DNA from: Bacteroidaceae bacterium | Lineage (GTDB): Bacteria > Bacteroidota > Bacteroidia > Bacteroidales > Bacteroidaceae | DNA length: 38,655 bases | Assembly: GCA_017536695.1 (NCBI GenBank) | Contig: JAFXGX010000079.1 | Location: 1 to 38,655, forward strand | Reading direction: 5' to 3' | Shown: positions 25,172 through 33,821 of the stretch, one piece after another | How positions within the stretch are numbered: position 1 is the stretch's first letter | Layout: the number at the start of each line of letters is the position of its first letter | Made by a program: the position numbers and the translations under genes | The notes under the pieces: model-generated | The model's input: the letters and a program-made list of their open reading frames with translations, nothing else | Told to the model about the DNA's origin: nothing | Database searches by the model: none

Positions 25172-25564
25172 ATGAAACGGTTGACATTCATACTCTTGAC
25201 AATACTGTTCTCTGTCGCATTTGTCGGTGGCGAGAACAGAGAGGCATGTCATCCCGTGCCGGACAACCAGCCGGGCCAAAGTTCCATTCATAGCCAGACA
25301 GGAATGGATATTGCCACCCTTGCCGAGATTCTGAAAGATAGCTGTTTTGAACTTCCGCAGAACGGGCGTGTTCATACACCGCGTTACGAAGAGCAAGTTC
25401 AATCGCGCAGACCGATATGCAACAATAAGGCTTTGGAGACATTCGCGTCCAACCTTTCATTCCACAAGCAGTCACATCAAACACAAAACAGCCGGAAGGC
25501 CATTGCCGCATCCCGTCACGACCGCGGGTACTACATCTACACATTGCGGCACATTGTCATTTAG
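25172..25564 (+). CDS. Small exported protein of unknown function, His- and Gln-rich
   Basis: A 130-residue protein with a signal-like N-terminus (MKRLTFILLTILFSVAFVGG). The rest is polar and low in hydrophobic residues, rich in His, Gln, Asn and Arg (SFHKQSHQTQNSRKAIAASRH), and ends in YYIYTLRHIVI. It has no visible domain. I have the impression that short exported Bacteroidales proteins with a similar aromatic/HI-rich end exist, but I cannot name the family. It might instead be a regulatory or host-facing peptide precursor. The ATG at 25172 is used because the signal sequence begins there. It is separate from its neighbours. Confidence 0.55.
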   Translation: MKRLTFILLTILFSVAFVGGENREACHPVPDNQPGQSSIHSQTGMDIATLAEILKDSCFELPQNGRVHTPRYEEQVQSRRPICNNKALETFASNLSFHKQSHQTQNSRKAIAASRHDRGYYIYTLRHIVI

Positions 25565-25694
25565 CGTTTATAGTTTATTTACAGGTTGCCTTACATCAGG
25601 TAGCCGTCCGAGGTGCGTCAACAATGGTCGCATCTCGCTCCATCATACATATACACAGATAAAGTGAAATATAAATAAACTAACGCTTATTAAA

Positions 25695-26171
25695 ATGAAA
25701 AACGAAATAAACAACGAGATTCTTACAGCCAACAACCTCTCACTAAAGAAGAAGACATCAATCATACCGATAGCTATACTTGTAGTAGCTGCGTTCGCAT
25801 TTGCAGGTGGCATATGCATTGAAAACAGCAGTGAAGCAAAGATGCCCGTATTGCTGTTAGCTGTCGTTTTAGGCATATTCGGCATTGCGAAAATCTTCAA
25901 CATGCCAATGGTGCTCGTTGATGAGTCACACAACGAGATTCTTCGCGAGGAGGAACTCTATTTCAATCTTAAAGAGAAAAGCAGTGTAATAGATATGCTG
26001 CGCAACGGTGAATTGACCAAGTTGCGCACATTAGCGATGGACAGTGCCAACTATCCCCTTAGGGTTGAGCTATACACGAACCAGGCCGGCAGCATTGCCT
26101 TGTATCGTGTATACCACTTTGTTCCTTATACCTATGAGCCTATAACAGAATTCGAGGTATACAGGAAATAA
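25695..26171 (+). CDS. Membrane protein of unknown function
   Basis: A 158-residue protein with a charged N-terminus, two membrane helices (about residues 24-42 and 50-70) and a soluble C-terminal domain of about 85 residues (VLVDESHNEILREEELYFNL onwards), rich in beta-strand-like segments. This layout resembles small PH-like or DUF-type inner-membrane proteins. The family is not recognised. It is followed by an unusual set of mutually pairing inverted repeats (26210-26266). Confidence 0.65.
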   Translation: MKNEINNEILTANNLSLKKKTSIIPIAILVVAAFAFAGGICIENSSEAKMPVLLLAVVLGIFGIAKIFNMPMVLVDESHNEILREEELYFNLKEKSSVIDMLRNGELTKLRTLAMDSANYPLRVELYTNQAGSIALYRVYHFVPYTYEPITEFEVYRK

Positions 26172-26209
26172 GCACTGAGATTGAAAAACAGGATGTTTAT
26201 TGTTTGTCC

Positions 26210-26266
26210 ATGAGGGTGACCCGTAAGTCAAATGGGTTACCCTCTGGATTTTGGGGTTACCCTCAT
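26210..26266 (+). other. Three-armed inverted repeat with two competing hairpins
   Basis: The 13-base arm atgagggtgaccc (26210-26222) can pair with gggttaccctcat (26254-26266) through a single G-U pair. A third copy gggttaccctc (26234-26244) can pair with the same left arm, so two exclusive hairpins are possible. It lies between a stop codon (26171) and the start of an outer-membrane protein gene (26328). It may be a terminator, an attenuator or a protein-binding site. Confidence 0.5.
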
Positions 26267-26327
26267 ATAACATATAATCCATTCCGCACAAAACGCACTC
26301 TTCAAGTGTTATATAAAAAAAATATAC

Positions 26328-26852
26328 ATGAGAAGTTTTATTCTGACAGCCGCAATCATTGCATTTGCAGCCACGGCCGATGCACAGATATACATTGGCG
26401 GAGGGTTGCGTTTCTGGGACAACAACGATGATGACCGCAGGACAATCAGTTTCACTCCCGATATCGGATACCGCGTGAGCCGACGCTTCGCATTCGGAGC
26501 AGGAATAGGATATGAGTACAGAAAAGAGAAAGGAGTTCATAGTGACACTTATTCAGTGGCACCCTATCTGCGACACTATGTCTACTCATTCAATGGTTTC
26601 GACCTCTTTTGGGAAGGAACGCTCGAGTTCTGCTACTATGACCCAGGCGAGGGAAAGAACGCCTACTGCATCGGCATAGGAGGCAAACCGGGAATAAGCT
26701 ACACGATCAACGAGCATTTCTGCATTTCGGCATGTGCAGGTTTTCTGGGTTACAGACATTGTGAAGAAGGATTCACACACCCGAAATACGAACCGGGGCT
26801 TGGATTCAGCCTGACGAATGACCTTGCATTCAGTTTCCACTATTATTTCTAA
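26328..26852 (+). CDS. Small outer-membrane beta-barrel protein
   Basis: A 174-residue protein with a signal peptide (MRSFILTAAIIAFAATADAQ). The mature part of about 154 residues is made of short amphipathic beta-strands with turns, such as YIGGGLRFWDNN, FAFGAGIGYEYRK and FSLTNDLAFSFHYYF, and ends in phenylalanine. This is typical for an 8-stranded barrel of the OmpA/OprF-like or opacity-type group (outer membrane beta-barrel domain). It may be a structural or adhesive protein of the outer membrane. No partner gene is clear. Confidence 0.78.
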   Translation: MRSFILTAAIIAFAATADAQIYIGGGLRFWDNNDDDRRTISFTPDIGYRVSRRFAFGAGIGYEYRKEKGVHSDTYSVAPYLRHYVYSFNGFDLFWEGTLEFCYYDPGEGKNAYCIGIGGKPGISYTINEHFCISACAGFLGYRHCEEGFTHPKYEPGLGFSLTNDLAFSFHYYF

Positions 26853-26929
26853 GAGAGCAATTTTGCGCATCATATTCAGCCACTGTTGGATTTAAATGGT
26901 TAACTTTGCCGCAAAAAAGCGACAGAACC

Positions 26930-27292
26930 ATGAAATACATTCTACAGTTCGGAATAATACTCCTTATATCGTTTGTCGGCGAGCTTCTCAACAGGGTTAT
27001 TCCGCTACCTATCCCGGCAAGCATATACGGCATGCTCATACTTTTTACAGCCCTGTGTACCGGTGTGCTGAAGCTCTCACATGTGCGCGAAACCGGCAAG
27101 TTCCTCATAATAATAATGCCACTCATGTTCATTGCTCCAGCTGTCGGCTTGATAGAGTCATGGGAGATTATGCAGGAGTTCATTGTTGCAATCATTGTAA
27201 TATCCATTGTATCAACCATTGCGGTAATTGGAGCGGCTGGACATATCACACAACTGATTATCAGATTTAAAGGAAAGGAGGAAAAGAGATGA
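26930..27292 (+). CDS. lrgA: LrgA/CidA family holin-like membrane protein
   Basis: A 120-residue membrane protein with four hydrophobic segments (about residues 4-20, 24-46, 58-78 and 86-108) and the family motif LPIPASIYGMLILF. In other bacteria LrgA acts with LrgB on murein hydrolase activity, and in some it takes part in pyruvate uptake; which role holds here is not shown. The ATG at 26930 is used rather than 26906. LrgB begins inside its stop codon (ATGA overlap at 27289-27292). A -7 element TAACTTTG lies at 26901-26908. Confidence 0.9.
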   Translation: MKYILQFGIILLISFVGELLNRVIPLPIPASIYGMLILFTALCTGVLKLSHVRETGKFLIIIMPLMFIAPAVGLIESWEIMQEFIVAIIVISIVSTIAVIGAAGHITQLIIRFKGKEEKR

Positions 27293-27981
27293 ATGAAATT
27301 CTAAGGAACTCGCTCTTTTTCGGAGTAGCTCTCAGCATAGGAACCTTTATCATCGGTACGTTAATAAAGAGAAAATGGAACTTTTTTCTCTTCAATCCGT
27401 TGCTTGTCTCTATAACACTTACCATCGCAACCCTTCTGCTGCTCGGCATTGAGTACAACAGCTACAATGATAGCGCAAAATACCTTACGTACTTGCTCAC
27501 GCCTGCAACGGTAGCTCTTGCTATTCCGTTGTATGAACAGCTGCTGTTGCTGAAAAGAAACCTTACAGCAATACTTGTGGGTATCGCTTCGGGAGTGATT
27601 TGCAGCGGAGCGTCAATCTTCGCCATGGCATTGTTTTTCGGTCTGAATCACACGCAGTATGTGACACTGCTCCCCAAGTCCATAACAACTGCAATAGGAA
27701 TAGGGCTTTCGGCGGAACTTGACGGGTATGTAGCTATAACCGTATCGGCGATAATCTTCACTGGACTGATAGGCAACATCGCCGGAGACCTGCTATGCCG
27801 CATTCTGCGCATAAAGCACCCTATTGCCAAAGGCATTGCCATAGGAACGGCAACACATGTCATGGGCACTTCAAAGGCTATGGAAGTAGGAGAGATTGAG
27901 GGTGCGATGAGCAGTCTGTCGGTTGCCGTAGCGGGCATAATGACTGTCGGTGCATCAATCATCTTCCAGTGGTGGATTTAG
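27289..27981 (+). CDS. lrgB: LrgB family membrane protein
   Basis: A 230-residue protein with about six to seven membrane helices and typical LrgB sequences such as LPKSITTAIGIGLSAELDG and GIAIGTATHVMGTSKAMEVGE. It probably forms a complex or works together with LrgA, which is encoded immediately before with a 4-base overlap (ATGA). The pair is an operon. The reading frame is complete and of normal length. Confidence 0.93.
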   Translation: MNEILRNSLFFGVALSIGTFIIGTLIKRKWNFFLFNPLLVSITLTIATLLLLGIEYNSYNDSAKYLTYLLTPATVALAIPLYEQLLLLKRNLTAILVGIASGVICSGASIFAMALFFGLNHTQYVTLLPKSITTAIGIGLSAELDGYVAITVSAIIFTGLIGNIAGDLLCRILRIKHPIAKGIAIGTATHVMGTSKAMEVGEIEGAMSSLSVAVAGIMTVGASIIFQWWI

Positions 27982-28100
27982 AGATGCAGACCGTGAAGGG
28001 GGAAATATCCGGGCTTGATTTAAGTTTTACCGATATTCAAGTTTGCAATCAGAAATATAATTGCTATATTAGCAAACAGTTCACTTGAAACGAGATAGAT

Positions 28101-28514
28101 ATGATTATTGCAGTTGACTTTGACGGCACTATTGTAGAGCACAAATATCCCGAGATTGGCAATGAACGTCCATTTGCCACGTACACACTACGTAAGCTCA
28201 TTGAAGATAGGCACAGGCTCATCCTGTGGACAGTACGTCGCGGAAAGGAACTTCAGGAAGCTGTAGACTGGTGCATGGAACGCGGTGTAGAGTTCTACGC
28301 AGTAAACAGGAATTTCCCCGAGGAAACAGTAGAGACACATGGCGGATACAGCAAGATTAATGCCGAACTGTTCATTGACGACTGTAATCTGGGCGGTATT
28401 CCCGATTGGGGGAAAATATACCAGATGATAAATGAAGGCAAGAGCTGGAAGGAGATTTATGCCGAAAGCAACGAAGAGAAACCCGCAAAAAAGAAAAAAG
28501 GCTGGTTCTGGTAA
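28101..28514 (+). CDS. HAD-superfamily phosphatase-like protein
   Basis: A 137-residue protein with the HAD motif I DFDGT (residues 7-11) that carries the nucleophile aspartate, a motif II-like Thr (ILWTVRRG) and a late acid pair in FIDDCNLGG. It matches small Bacteroidota HAD hydrolases whose substrate is unknown. The basic tail (EKPAKKKKGWFW) is unusual. It ends just before a perfect 18-bp hairpin (28522-28563). Confidence 0.85.
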   Translation: MIIAVDFDGTIVEHKYPEIGNERPFATYTLRKLIEDRHRLILWTVRRGKELQEAVDWCMERGVEFYAVNRNFPEETVETHGGYSKINAELFIDDCNLGGIPDWGKIYQMINEGKSWKEIYAESNEEKPAKKKKGWFW

Positions 28515-28521
28515 TGAAGAA

Positions 28522-28563
28522 TAATGTAACAGGCTCTACCGCAGTGTAGAGCCTGTTACATTA
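28522..28563. terminator. Perfect 18-bp hairpin between convergent genes, probable terminator
   Basis: Stem taatgtaacaggctctac / gtagagcctgttacatta (28522-28539 and 28546-28563) with a 6-base loop. It has no clear T-run in either direction beyond the AT-rich ends. It lies between the HAD gene and the decayed gene on the minus strand, whose stop codon is inside the right arm. Confidence 0.65.
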
Positions 28564-28841
28564 CAAGAAGTTACGCAAACCTATCAGGAACCGTATTACG
28601 CCCCAGAGTGTCGCGCAACCGCAAATCAGATATATTTCTCTGCCGTCATCCATGATGTATGCAAGAAAGGCTATCGCACAACCGCTGAGCAGCCACGGCA
28701 GACCTCAAGCATATACTTTCTGCTCTCTTTCCTGGCAATCTCTTTCTCGGTTTCGGCAATTATGGAATGTGCAATATCCTTTGCCTCGCTCTCTTCAGCA
28801 CCGGCTTCAACAAGCTTGTCGATTACCCTCTTCGGAGGCGA
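28561..28841 (-). pseudogene. Decayed small two-helix membrane protein gene (frameshift, no start codon)
   Basis: On the minus strand, in the same frame as the preceding gene and directly after its TAG (28844-28842), codons read RVIDKLVEAGAEESEAKDIA and on to ARKESRKYML before reaching a stop. One base out of frame the sequence continues as GLPWLLSGCAIAFLAYIMDD and on through WGVIRFLIGLRNFL to the TAA at 28563-28561. A -1 shift at gaggtctg (missing G in a G-run, about 28704-28706) would join both halves into about 90 residues: a helical N-terminus and two membrane helices. No plausible start codon exists between the TAG and the first codons. The G-run could also be a sequencing error, but that would not explain the missing start. 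Confidence 0.65.
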
Positions 28842-31800
28842 CTACTTCTCCCGAATGATACACTGTACAGCATATTCCGCACAACTCAAAGGATACATCT
28901 TGGCATAGGCTGCAACCTTTCCGGCATTCTTCCTCAAGTTCTGCTCCACCATCCAGCGCTCCTTGCGCATATTCTCCTCGCGATGAGGAATTCCGATAAG
29001 TATATGTATATGATTATTCTCAACTTTCCTGCCCGAGAGAAGCAAGAGAAGAATCTTCGCATTGTTACTGTAATTCCTGCAATTGCTGAGTGTCAAACCT
29101 AGATATGAAAAGAGTTCAAGGTCAAGGTTCTTTTCAATGACTGGATGGAAGAATTTTTCAAACTCCTTTTGAAGCATTTTTACGATGTCATTTGGCCTGT
29201 TCTTGAGTTCATCACGCCTAACACTCAGTTCCTTTATCTGTGAAAGTTCATATTCCGGGATTTCATCAATTCGCGTTTCGATGTTCCTTTTCTCCTCGGC
29301 AACGGCATAGAACTCATCTATCATCTCACCTACCCTGGCTACAGATTCGCGCATTGTCACTCTTTCACATGCAATCCTTATATCCCTGAGCAGCTCAATC
29401 ATTAGTTCTCTGTTGCTTTTAACCTCGCCAACCTTTGATTTGAGACGTTCAAATTCCCCGGCTACAAGAGGGGAATCTTTATGCTTGATTATTTCCGCAT
29501 CGAGAAACGATATTACATTCATGCAGTTTCCGTCAGATGCAATCTCTTTAACCCTTCTCCTCAGCTCATCCATGACCTCCTTCTCACTGTTGCCGGCCAT
29601 GTGCTGTCTTACTCTCCTTACATCGGCCATTATTCCTTGCGTGACGCCATCAATGACTGCCAATGGACGGAAGAGTTCCTGGATCTCATCGAGTTCCTTA
29701 GCGACGTTGCTGCTGTATTCAAGCCATTCACTGTTTTTCTTTATCTGCACTGCCGTCCCGGCAAACGAAAAGCTCCTTGCAGACTCCGCAAGCAGAGTCT
29801 CGGCGTATCCCTTGCCGGCCTTCTTGAGCAGTTTCTTCTGGCTCTCCAGAAGTTCACGGACACCCACCTCAACCTGTTCTCTGGTTGAATCGACACGTTT
29901 CTTCAGCGCTTTTATCATGCGCTGCGACTTGTAGCTGTTGCTTATCTCGAGGCTCTCGACCTGACGTATGTTGCTTTTTATCCTTTCTATGAGGACTCCA
30001 CTGATATAAGGCGCCAGGCTTTCAAGATAGCAGAGTCTCTCGAGTATCTCGCTTTTATCGCTCTGGAGCCTCTCGATACTGTATCTTTTCTTCTCATAGA
30101 CTCTTGTTGCGACAGCTGCCAGAATACAGAGCATGAGAATCGCAAACAGATAGAGCATATAATCAATGAAATCCTCTGCTACTACCTGTTCAAGTAGCAT
30201 TGGCTCATATATGAGACTGTCCGCCGAAAGTGCGTCAAGCACAAAGACACCACAGGTAGACCCAGCATACAGTTTACCGTCAAGAAAGGCAACCGACGCC
30301 GGATTGAATTTCACATCAGTGAAATAATCCTCATGGCCATATCCATCTGCAGTGGGGAAAAATCTCCTTATTCCGAATTCGCCAATACAATATATCGGGC
30401 CATCATCGGCAACAAGCATACGGTAATATCCTTTTGCCCTTATTGAATCCCCTGTAGGAGTGTAGATGTAGTGAGGAGTGAGGAGATAAGGCTCCTCCAT
30501 GTCACGAACAAATGAGATATCACGTATGTTTCGGTATTTCATGGAACCCTCGACAAGTTCCATTTCGTGGCCGTCACCGACATATATGCCGTCATTCAGC
30601 GTAGTTGCCCATATCCTGCCGTCGCGATTGGTGAAGCTTGTCACATAAGGGGAATCAGTAGTTCTCTTACGCGTGTCATCATTATAGAGCATTACCTCCC
30701 TGCCTGCCATATCTGTATCGAAGGAGAGAATGCTGTCTCTTATGCCACAAAGGTAACCGCCACCACCGAATGCAGTAACATCCTTGTCAAGAGTCTGTAT
30801 ACACTCTATTGAGAAGAGTGAAGCAAGTGTATTGAGATAAAAGTTGTCACTCAATCTGTTGCCGATGACATACACATTCCTTTCAATGTCGATGAAATGC
30901 AGATATCCGTCTATGACGCTCATGTACTTGACCTCATACTCCAAAGGGATATTGAATATATGCGTTGCATGTACCCCGTCAGAAGTATTGCCGGGATTAG
31001 TCTTGAAGAGTCTTCTGCCAACAAGGAAATAGATATCATCTCTATCTACTGAGACAGAATGCGCCTCACCGGCTCCGTTGAAAATATCAAGGTTGTGCCC
31101 AATACCGAACAGGGCATTCTTTGTAACCAACAGAGAACGGTTTATGCTTTTCGCATTCACAATTATATTCCGGCATTCAGGACGCGTCCCGCGCCTTAGC
31201 TCTACCCTCTTGTACTCATCGGGAGATGCGATCTCCTTATCCTGTACAAGATACATATGGTCGTGCGATATGAAATAATTCACACCCGTCTCGGGCACGT
31301 AATAATAGAAGTCGGCATATAGCTCGAAAGGATATTCATGCTTGAGCGAACCATCGATATCATACACCTTAAGTCCACTGTCCACAAGAGCATATATACC
31401 CTCCTCCCTGACAACGACATTCTTTACCCTTTCATTCTTGCCAATAACCACAACCTCATCATTATGCATGTCAATCCTCAAGAGAGCATCATCAGATGAT
31501 GCAACAAGGTAACGCTCGTCATATTTCTCGATGCAGTTAATGACAAAAGGACGCGAATGATACCACGACTTATGGTTATCATCAGGGTACAGAAGCGTAA
31601 GCGAATCATAGCTTATATCCTGAGGAATCTTATAAAGTCCATTAGATGTACCTACATAAATCCCAGACTTTTCGCACTCGATATCATAGGGAGAATATTC
31701 CTTACCATTGACTTTAATGGCATACTCCTCACGCACTATGAGAGTGTCATTCTCAAAAGCACAAAGGTAAATGCCCATATTACGGGCTCCAACCCAAAAG

Positions 31801-32069
31801 TGATTGTCTGTTTTATCCTTTACAACACGATAAATGCGCTCAAAATCATAGTCGGAGTATATTGTATCGATTATATTCATGTCTACATTATACCTGTATA
31901 TACGGCCATCCTCGGTGCCGACATAGCATTCGTCGCCATCCATTGTCAATGAAGAGAGTTGTTCATTGAAGAATATCTCATTCTCGTTTAAAGAGTATAC
32001 GGTATCCTCATTACCGCATGCGGCAAACAGGATTGTCTGTAGCGTCAATACCAGGAACGTCTTTTTCAT
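28842..32069 (-). CDS. Propeller-sensor lipoprotein with membrane helix, coiled coil and possible helix-turn-helix
   Basis: A 1075-residue protein. It starts with a lipoprotein signal (TLQTILFAACGN), followed by about 600 residues of beta-propeller-like repeats with short YVGTEDGRIYR or GRIWATTLNDGIYVG segments like two-component regulator propellers. A membrane helix lies at about 635-655 (YMLYLFAILMLCILAAV), then long coiled coils (about 660-960). The C-terminal segment near residues 1000-1050 (KILLLLLSG, GIPHREENMRKERW, LRKNAGK) resembles a LuxR/sigma-4-like helix-turn-helix. It could be a membrane one-component regulator that senses something outside and acts inside. A lipid-anchored N-terminus plus a membrane helix is known for related Bacteroidota sensors. 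It has its own promoter and lies downstream of the caspase operon. The helix-turn-helix call is uncertain. Confidence 0.7.
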   Translation of the reverse strand: MKKTFLVLTLQTILFAACGNEDTVYSLNENEIFFNEQLSSLTMDGDECYVGTEDGRIYRYNVDMNIIDTIYSDYDFERIYRVVKDKTDNHFWVGARNMGIYLCAFENDTLIVREEYAIKVNGKEYSPYDIECEKSGIYVGTSNGLYKIPQDISYDSLTLLYPDDNHKSWYHSRPFVINCIEKYDERYLVASSDDALLRIDMHNDEVVVIGKNERVKNVVVREEGIYALVDSGLKVYDIDGSLKHEYPFELYADFYYYVPETGVNYFISHDHMYLVQDKEIASPDEYKRVELRRGTRPECRNIIVNAKSINRSLLVTKNALFGIGHNLDIFNGAGEAHSVSVDRDDIYFLVGRRLFKTNPGNTSDGVHATHIFNIPLEYEVKYMSVIDGYLHFIDIERNVYVIGNRLSDNFYLNTLASLFSIECIQTLDKDVTAFGGGGYLCGIRDSILSFDTDMAGREVMLYNDDTRKRTTDSPYVTSFTNRDGRIWATTLNDGIYVGDGHEMELVEGSMKYRNIRDISFVRDMEEPYLLTPHYIYTPTGDSIRAKGYYRMLVADDGPIYCIGEFGIRRFFPTADGYGHEDYFTDVKFNPASVAFLDGKLYAGSTCGVFVLDALSADSLIYEPMLLEQVVAEDFIDYMLYLFAILMLCILAAVATRVYEKKRYSIERLQSDKSEILERLCYLESLAPYISGVLIERIKSNIRQVESLEISNSYKSQRMIKALKKRVDSTREQVEVGVRELLESQKKLLKKAGKGYAETLLAESARSFSFAGTAVQIKKNSEWLEYSSNVAKELDEIQELFRPLAVIDGVTQGIMADVRRVRQHMAGNSEKEVMDELRRRVKEIASDGNCMNVISFLDAEIIKHKDSPLVAGEFERLKSKVGEVKSNRELMIELLRDIRIACERVTMRESVARVGEMIDEFYAVAEEKRNIETRIDEIPEYELSQIKELSVRRDELKNRPNDIVKMLQKEFEKFFHPVIEKNLDLELFSYLGLTLSNCRNYSNNAKILLLLLSGRKVENNHIHILIGIPHREENMRKERWMVEQNLRKNAGKVAAYAKMYPLSCAEYAVQCIIREK

Positions 32070-32089
32070 AGCAGCAACTGTGTTTGCTG

Positions 32090-32122
32090 CAAATATATAC
32101 GAAACGAGCGAGAAACATCAAG
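32090..32122 (-). promoter_or_regulatory. Promoter of the propeller-sensor gene
   Basis: On the minus strand CTTG (32122-32119), 21 bases, TATATTTG (32097-32090). It is close to the Bacteroidota consensus and gives a very short leader (about 14 bases) before the ATG at 32069. A second identical TATATTTG occurs in a duplicated segment at 32174-32181. Confidence 0.6.
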
Positions 32123-32313
32123 CTTGCTTGTATGTTTTTCACAGCGAGTGCAATAGATATTCGAGGTTTACCTCAAATATATACGAAACGAGCGAGAAAG
32201 TTGCGCAAGTGAATGGGTAAAAATTTATTTTTACACGCAATGAGCGCAGCTAAACTTCGCACAAAACAAACATCAAACTTGCTTGTATGTTTTTCACAGC
32301 GAGTGCAATAGAT
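32090..32313. repeat. Duplicated segments in the promoter region (26-base and 43-base direct repeats)
   Basis: Segment A, 26 bases, occurs identically at 32090-32115 and 32174-32199. Segment B, 43 bases with one mismatch, occurs at 32116-32158 and 32271-32313. Copy A1 directly abuts B1, while A2 and B2 are separated by about 70 bases. The duplication carries a copy of the -7 element. Confidence 0.85.
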
Positions 32314-32323
32314 TTATGCTACA

Positions 32324-32354
32324 TAAAAAGAGTGAAGCCGGTGAGCTTCACTCC
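32324..32354 (-). terminator. Rho-independent terminator of the caspase operon
   Basis: On the minus strand the stem gagtgaagc / gcttcactc (32353-32345 and 32338-32330) with a 6-base loop is followed by TTTTTATG. The stop codon of the transglutaminase-like gene lies in the first arm. This separates the operon from the propeller-sensor gene. Confidence 0.85.
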
Positions 32355-33808
32355 AACATAATGGCTATTGCTTCAGAATTGTCCTTGCCAATCATAGTCT
32401 TCCCCACAGGGGAACTCCCGTTCGTCGGGTCACAGACAACGAACCTCTCTTCTCCGACCATTATACAGTCCCCGGGGACATCGCATGAAAACTTGACTGC
32501 AGTAGCCAGATGATTGGGATAAAAGATGAGCGCCACGTCGAGGTCATATAAATCACGTACAAGACGCGAGAAAAGGATTGCCCGGTCCTCGCAGTCGCTA
32601 AAGGGATAAATGAGCGTCTCCTCGGGGAAAAAGGCCCTGTCATCGCCCCATACTTCATTATCGTATCCGTATTTGAACGCAGTCTGCACCCAGTTGAGCA
32701 GACGCTCTACCCCTTCGAGCTCATTGCAGTCACTGAGTGCAGCCGCAAAAGCGGGATATATACTTGCGCGTGCGGAAGCGTCCATAGGTGCATTTGCATA
32801 CATAGCCCATCGTGTCATGAAATTGCCGTTAATGCAAGATGAGGGATAGGAGGCATAGAAATCAATCATATTCCTGTTGACACAGCTACTGACAATCAGC
32901 TCGGGATAGCGCGATGAAGCGAGAATGCGTGGTTCGCTCATGGCAACGGCCAGTTTCTGCTCTTTTGACAGGAGTAGAGACATCGGAGTCTCGTTAGGGT
33001 AACTGACATCATAGACTCCCAGTTCCTTTCCTTCTGCATTGAACGGATAGAACATGACACCGTCGAAAGAAAAATAGGAGTTATCGTATATAGTATGCTG
33101 CGACCCGTAGAGTAACACGAGCTCATCATTGTCATCGTGCCCTAACCTCATCTGGTATCCACTCTGGCAATAAAGATAGGCAGCCAGCATAGTGGCGCTA
33201 TTCTTGTCCCGTGTACACGCTTCGGCCATAGCGAAAAGCATATTGAGGTAGGCCCAGTCACATAGCTGCAGAGTGTCACGGATAGCAATGCAGTCGGCAA
33301 GAGTGTTATTGTAGACACTGCTTGAGAGCCTATCCCAAGCCGCAGATATACAATTGGCATCACAAGTCTCAAGAGAAAAGCCTTGTGAGACATTGAAACG
33401 TACAGAGGCTTCGGTTCCGTAAAATTCAAATGGGACATTCTCCTCTCCATAGGGATAAGGAACCTCATCAATAGGCGAAATCGGCAAGGGTTGAGGCAAC
33501 GGTTTTTCCCAAAGGAGCATTTCATCAATCGTAATGACCCTGTCTTCGTTCATCTCATTGAGTTTTTCCTCATCTATCACAATAGGCAGCAAATCATCAT
33601 CGGGCTCGGGTATAGCCGGCAATGCCTTGTACTTTCCGTATGAGTCCTTCAGTTCCTCGGCATAGAGGCGGTTTGCCTTCTCCCTGAAACCATTGTACTC
33701 ATTGAACATACTCTCCTTGAACTCCGCGTATGCCTTGAAGGCATCACTCTGGGCATTCAACAATGAAGTAATACACAAGACAACTGTCAACAAAACATAT
33801 CTTTTCAT
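32348..33808 (-). CDS. Exported transglutaminase-like protein
   Basis: A 486-residue protein with a signal peptide (MKRYVLLTVVLCITSLLNAQ). The C-terminal part carries a transglutaminase-like triad: C406 in SDCEDRAILF, H433 in YPNHLATAV and D460 in VVCDPTNGS. This superfamily includes cysteine peptidases and amidases. The N-terminal and middle part (residues 20-380) is of unknown type with helical stretches. It may process peptide or glycan substrates outside the cytoplasm. The start is the ATG at 33808, two codons after a TTG. It begins 13 bases after the caspase gene, so it is in the same operon, and ends in the terminator. Confidence 0.75.
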   Translation of the reverse strand: MKRYVLLTVVLCITSLLNAQSDAFKAYAEFKESMFNEYNGFREKANRLYAEELKDSYGKYKALPAIPEPDDDLLPIVIDEEKLNEMNEDRVITIDEMLLWEKPLPQPLPISPIDEVPYPYGEENVPFEFYGTEASVRFNVSQGFSLETCDANCISAAWDRLSSSVYNNTLADCIAIRDTLQLCDWAYLNMLFAMAEACTRDKNSATMLAAYLYCQSGYQMRLGHDDNDELVLLYGSQHTIYDNSYFSFDGVMFYPFNAEGKELGVYDVSYPNETPMSLLLSKEQKLAVAMSEPRILASSRYPELIVSSCVNRNMIDFYASYPSSCINGNFMTRWAMYANAPMDASARASIYPAFAAALSDCNELEGVERLLNWVQTAFKYGYDNEVWGDDRAFFPEETLIYPFSDCEDRAILFSRLVRDLYDLDVALIFYPNHLATAVKFSCDVPGDCIMVGEERFVVCDPTNGSSPVGKTMIGKDNSEAIAIMLE

Positions 33809-33821
33809 GACCAACCGTTTC

